Source: Streptomyces sp. R21 | Lineage (GTDB): Bacteria; Actinomycetota; Actinomycetes; Streptomycetales; Streptomycetaceae | Assembly (NCBI RefSeq): GCF_041051975.1 | Contig: NZ_CP163435.1 | Span: 8,225,001-8,289,000, forward strand | Reading direction: 5' to 3' | DNA: 64,000 bases | The notes under the pieces: generated by a model | Seen by the model: only the letters and a program-made list of their open reading frames with translations | Databases searched by the model: none | What the model was told of the DNA's origin: nothing | Made by a program: the position numbers and the translations under genes | Part shown: one piece after another, positions 62,819-64,000 of the stretch | Numbering within the stretch: position 1 is the first letter of the stretch | Layout: each line of letters opens with the position of its first letter

Positions 62819-64000
62819 GTGGAGCCCGACCTGTTCACCGCCGCAGCAGAAGAACGCCAGGAGAAGGACCCGTCCGCCAGCCCCCTGGCGGTACGGATGC
62901 GCCCGCGCATCCTCGACGAAGTCGTGGGCCAGCAGCATCTGCTGAAGCCGGGCTCACCCCTGCGCAGACTCGTCGGCGAGGGCAGCGGCGGCCCGGCCGG
63001 ACCGTCCTCCGTGATCCTGTGGGGCCCGCCCGGCACCGGCAAGACCACCCTCGCCTACGTCGTCTCCAAGGCCACCGACAAGCGCTTCGTGGAGCTCTCC
63101 GCGATCACCGCCGGCGTCAAGGAGGTGCGCGCGGTCATCGACGGCGCACGCCGTGCCACCGGCGGCTTCGGCAAGGAGACCGTCCTCTTCCTGGACGAGA
63201 TCCACCGCTTCAGCAAGGCCCAGCAGGACTCCCTCCTCCCGGCCGTCGAGAACCGCTGGGTGACCCTGATCGCCGCGACCACCGAGAACCCGTACTTCTC
63301 CGTCATCTCCCCCCTCCTCTCCCGCTCCCTCCTGCTCACCCTCGAACCGCTCACCGACGACGACCTGCGCGGCCTGCTGCGCCGGGCACTCGCCGACGAA
63401 CGCGGCCTCAAGGAGTCCGTCACCCTCCCCGGGGCGACGGAGGAGCACCTGCTGCGGATCGCCGGCGGTGACGCCCGCCGCGCTCTGACCGCTCTGGAGG
63501 CCGCCGCCGGGTCCGCCCTCGACAAGGGCGAGCCGGAGATCACCCTCCAGACCCTGGAGGAGACCGTCGACCGGGCGGCCGTGAAGTACGACCGGGACGG
63601 CGACCAGCACTACGACGTGGCGAGCGCGCTGATCAAGTCCATCCGGGGCTCCGACGTGGACGCGGCCCTGCACTACCTGGCCCGCATGATCGAGGCCGGT
63701 GAGGACCCCCGGTTCATCGCCCGCCGGCTGATGATCTCCGCCAGCGAGGACATCGGCCTCGCCGACCCGAACGCGCTGCCGATAGCCGTGGCCGCCGCCC
63801 AGGCCGTCGCCATGATCGGCTTCCCCGAGGCCGCGCTCACCCTCAGCCACGCGACCATCGCCCTGGCCCTCGCCCCCAAGTCCAACGCCGCGACCACGGC
63901 GATCGGCGCCGCCATGGAGGACGTACGCAAGGGGCATGCGGGCCCGGTGCCGATGCATCTGCGCGACGGGCACTACAAGGGTGCGGCCAAGCTGGGCCAC
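62819..64000 (+). CDS. rarA: RarA/MgsA-type AAA+ ATPase (truncated by the window edge)
   Basis: The first 394 codons of a replication-associated recombination ATPase. Walker A is GPPGTGKTT (about residue 66), Walker B ETVLFLDEIHRF, sensor AATTENP, then the helical RarA domain with FIARRLMISASEDIGLADP and HYKGAAKLGH at the window end; the last 50 or so residues are missing. GTG 62819 has TAGGGT 7 nt upstream and no ribosome site, so a leaderless message is likely. RarA acts at stalled forks. Confidence 0.95.
   Translation, partial: MEPDLFTAAAEERQEKDPSASPLAVRMRPRILDEVVGQQHLLKPGSPLRRLVGEGSGGPAGPSSVILWGPPGTGKTTLAYVVSKATDKRFVELSAITAGVKEVRAVIDGARRATGGFGKETVLFLDEIHRFSKAQQDSLLPAVENRWVTLIAATTENPYFSVISPLLSRSLLLTLEPLTDDDLRGLLRRALADERGLKESVTLPGATEEHLLRIAGGDARRALTALEAAAGSALDKGEPEITLQTLEETVDRAAVKYDRDGDQHYDVASALIKSIRGSDVDAALHYLARMIEAGEDPRFIARRLMISASEDIGLADPNALPIAVAAAQAVAMIGFPEAALTLSHATIALALAPKSNAATTAIGAAMEDVRKGHAGPVPMHLRDGHYKGAAKLGH

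Noticed and set aside
62815..63471. 218-aa open frame at the start of rarA
   Set aside because: Out-of-phase shadow. The correct frame from GTG 62819 stays open to the window edge and encodes a full AAA+ core.

Overview
The window is 64 kb of chromosomal DNA from a Streptomyces species. The evidence is very high GC with strong third-position bias, frequent GTG starts, 4-nt start/stop overlaps, SsgB (a sporulation protein restricted to morphologically complex actinomycetes), a BluB-CobT fusion, and core gene order matching S. coelicolor and, for much of the right half, Mycobacterium. There is no prophage, IS element, CRISPR array or recognisable antibiotic cluster.

Layout. (a) 0-10 kb: cobalamin genes (a BluB-CobT fusion with a huge disordered N-terminus, then a CysG-like CobA), a SpoU-family RNA methyltransferase, a membrane Ser/Thr kinase, two small genes with hairpin-forming leaders, an APH-fold kinase and a zinc-ribbon protein. 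(b) 9.8-10.3 kb: a minus-strand tRNA cluster (Gly-GCC, Cys-GCA, three Val-GAC). (c) 10.4-16.8 kb: pabB-pabC, a double-GNAT protein, a DsbA-like thioredoxin, small membrane proteins, a CGNR zinc-finger regulator, ssgB and a PGPGW membrane protein. (d) 16.9-27.7 kb: an accessory-looking segment bracketed by two almost identical tRNA-Val(CAC) genes in direct orientation. It holds about 0.9 kb without genes, a promoter with LacI-type operators, a sugar ABC importer, a DUF624 protein, a secreted Tat-dependent protein of the exo-rhamnogalacturonan lyase family, a giant membrane protein and an SRPBCC protein. (e) 27.8-30.5 kb: a DEDDh exonuclease, and a DUF4365 protein overlapping an uncharacterised 405-aa protein. 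(f) 30.6-58.3 kb: a conserved actinobacterial housekeeping block: thrS, HIT protein, pgsA, acyltransferase and pimA (phosphatidylinositol mannoside start), pdxST, yebC, ruvCAB, yajC-secDF, apt, relA, cyclophilin, MBL hydrolase, hisS. It is interrupted by a K+ channel, an unknown membrane protein, an EF-G2-like GTPase and a DUF349 protein. (g) 58.3-62 kb: a common Streptomyces palindromic repeat and an ABC exporter/two-component operon whose four genes all overlap by 4 nt. (h) 62.1 kb to the end: a VKOR-family membrane protein and rarA, cut by the window edge.

Regulatory signals read directly from the bases include perfect terminator hairpins between convergent genes (23 bp after relA, 15 bp after yebC, 15 bp before the APH gene), a GGAAT-N18-GTT match to the SigR promoter consensus upstream of relA that overlaps the apt terminator, several -10 boxes placed 7-8 nt before a start codon (probable leaderless mRNAs: pabB, GNAT, HIT, rarA and others), and a bulged hairpin leader in front of the small gene at 7475. 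No dramatic unknown multi-gene system is evident. The best candidates for something undescribed are the two structured leaders with their small genes, the DUF4365/OB-fold-like pair, and the tRNA-bracketed rhamnogalacturonan locus.
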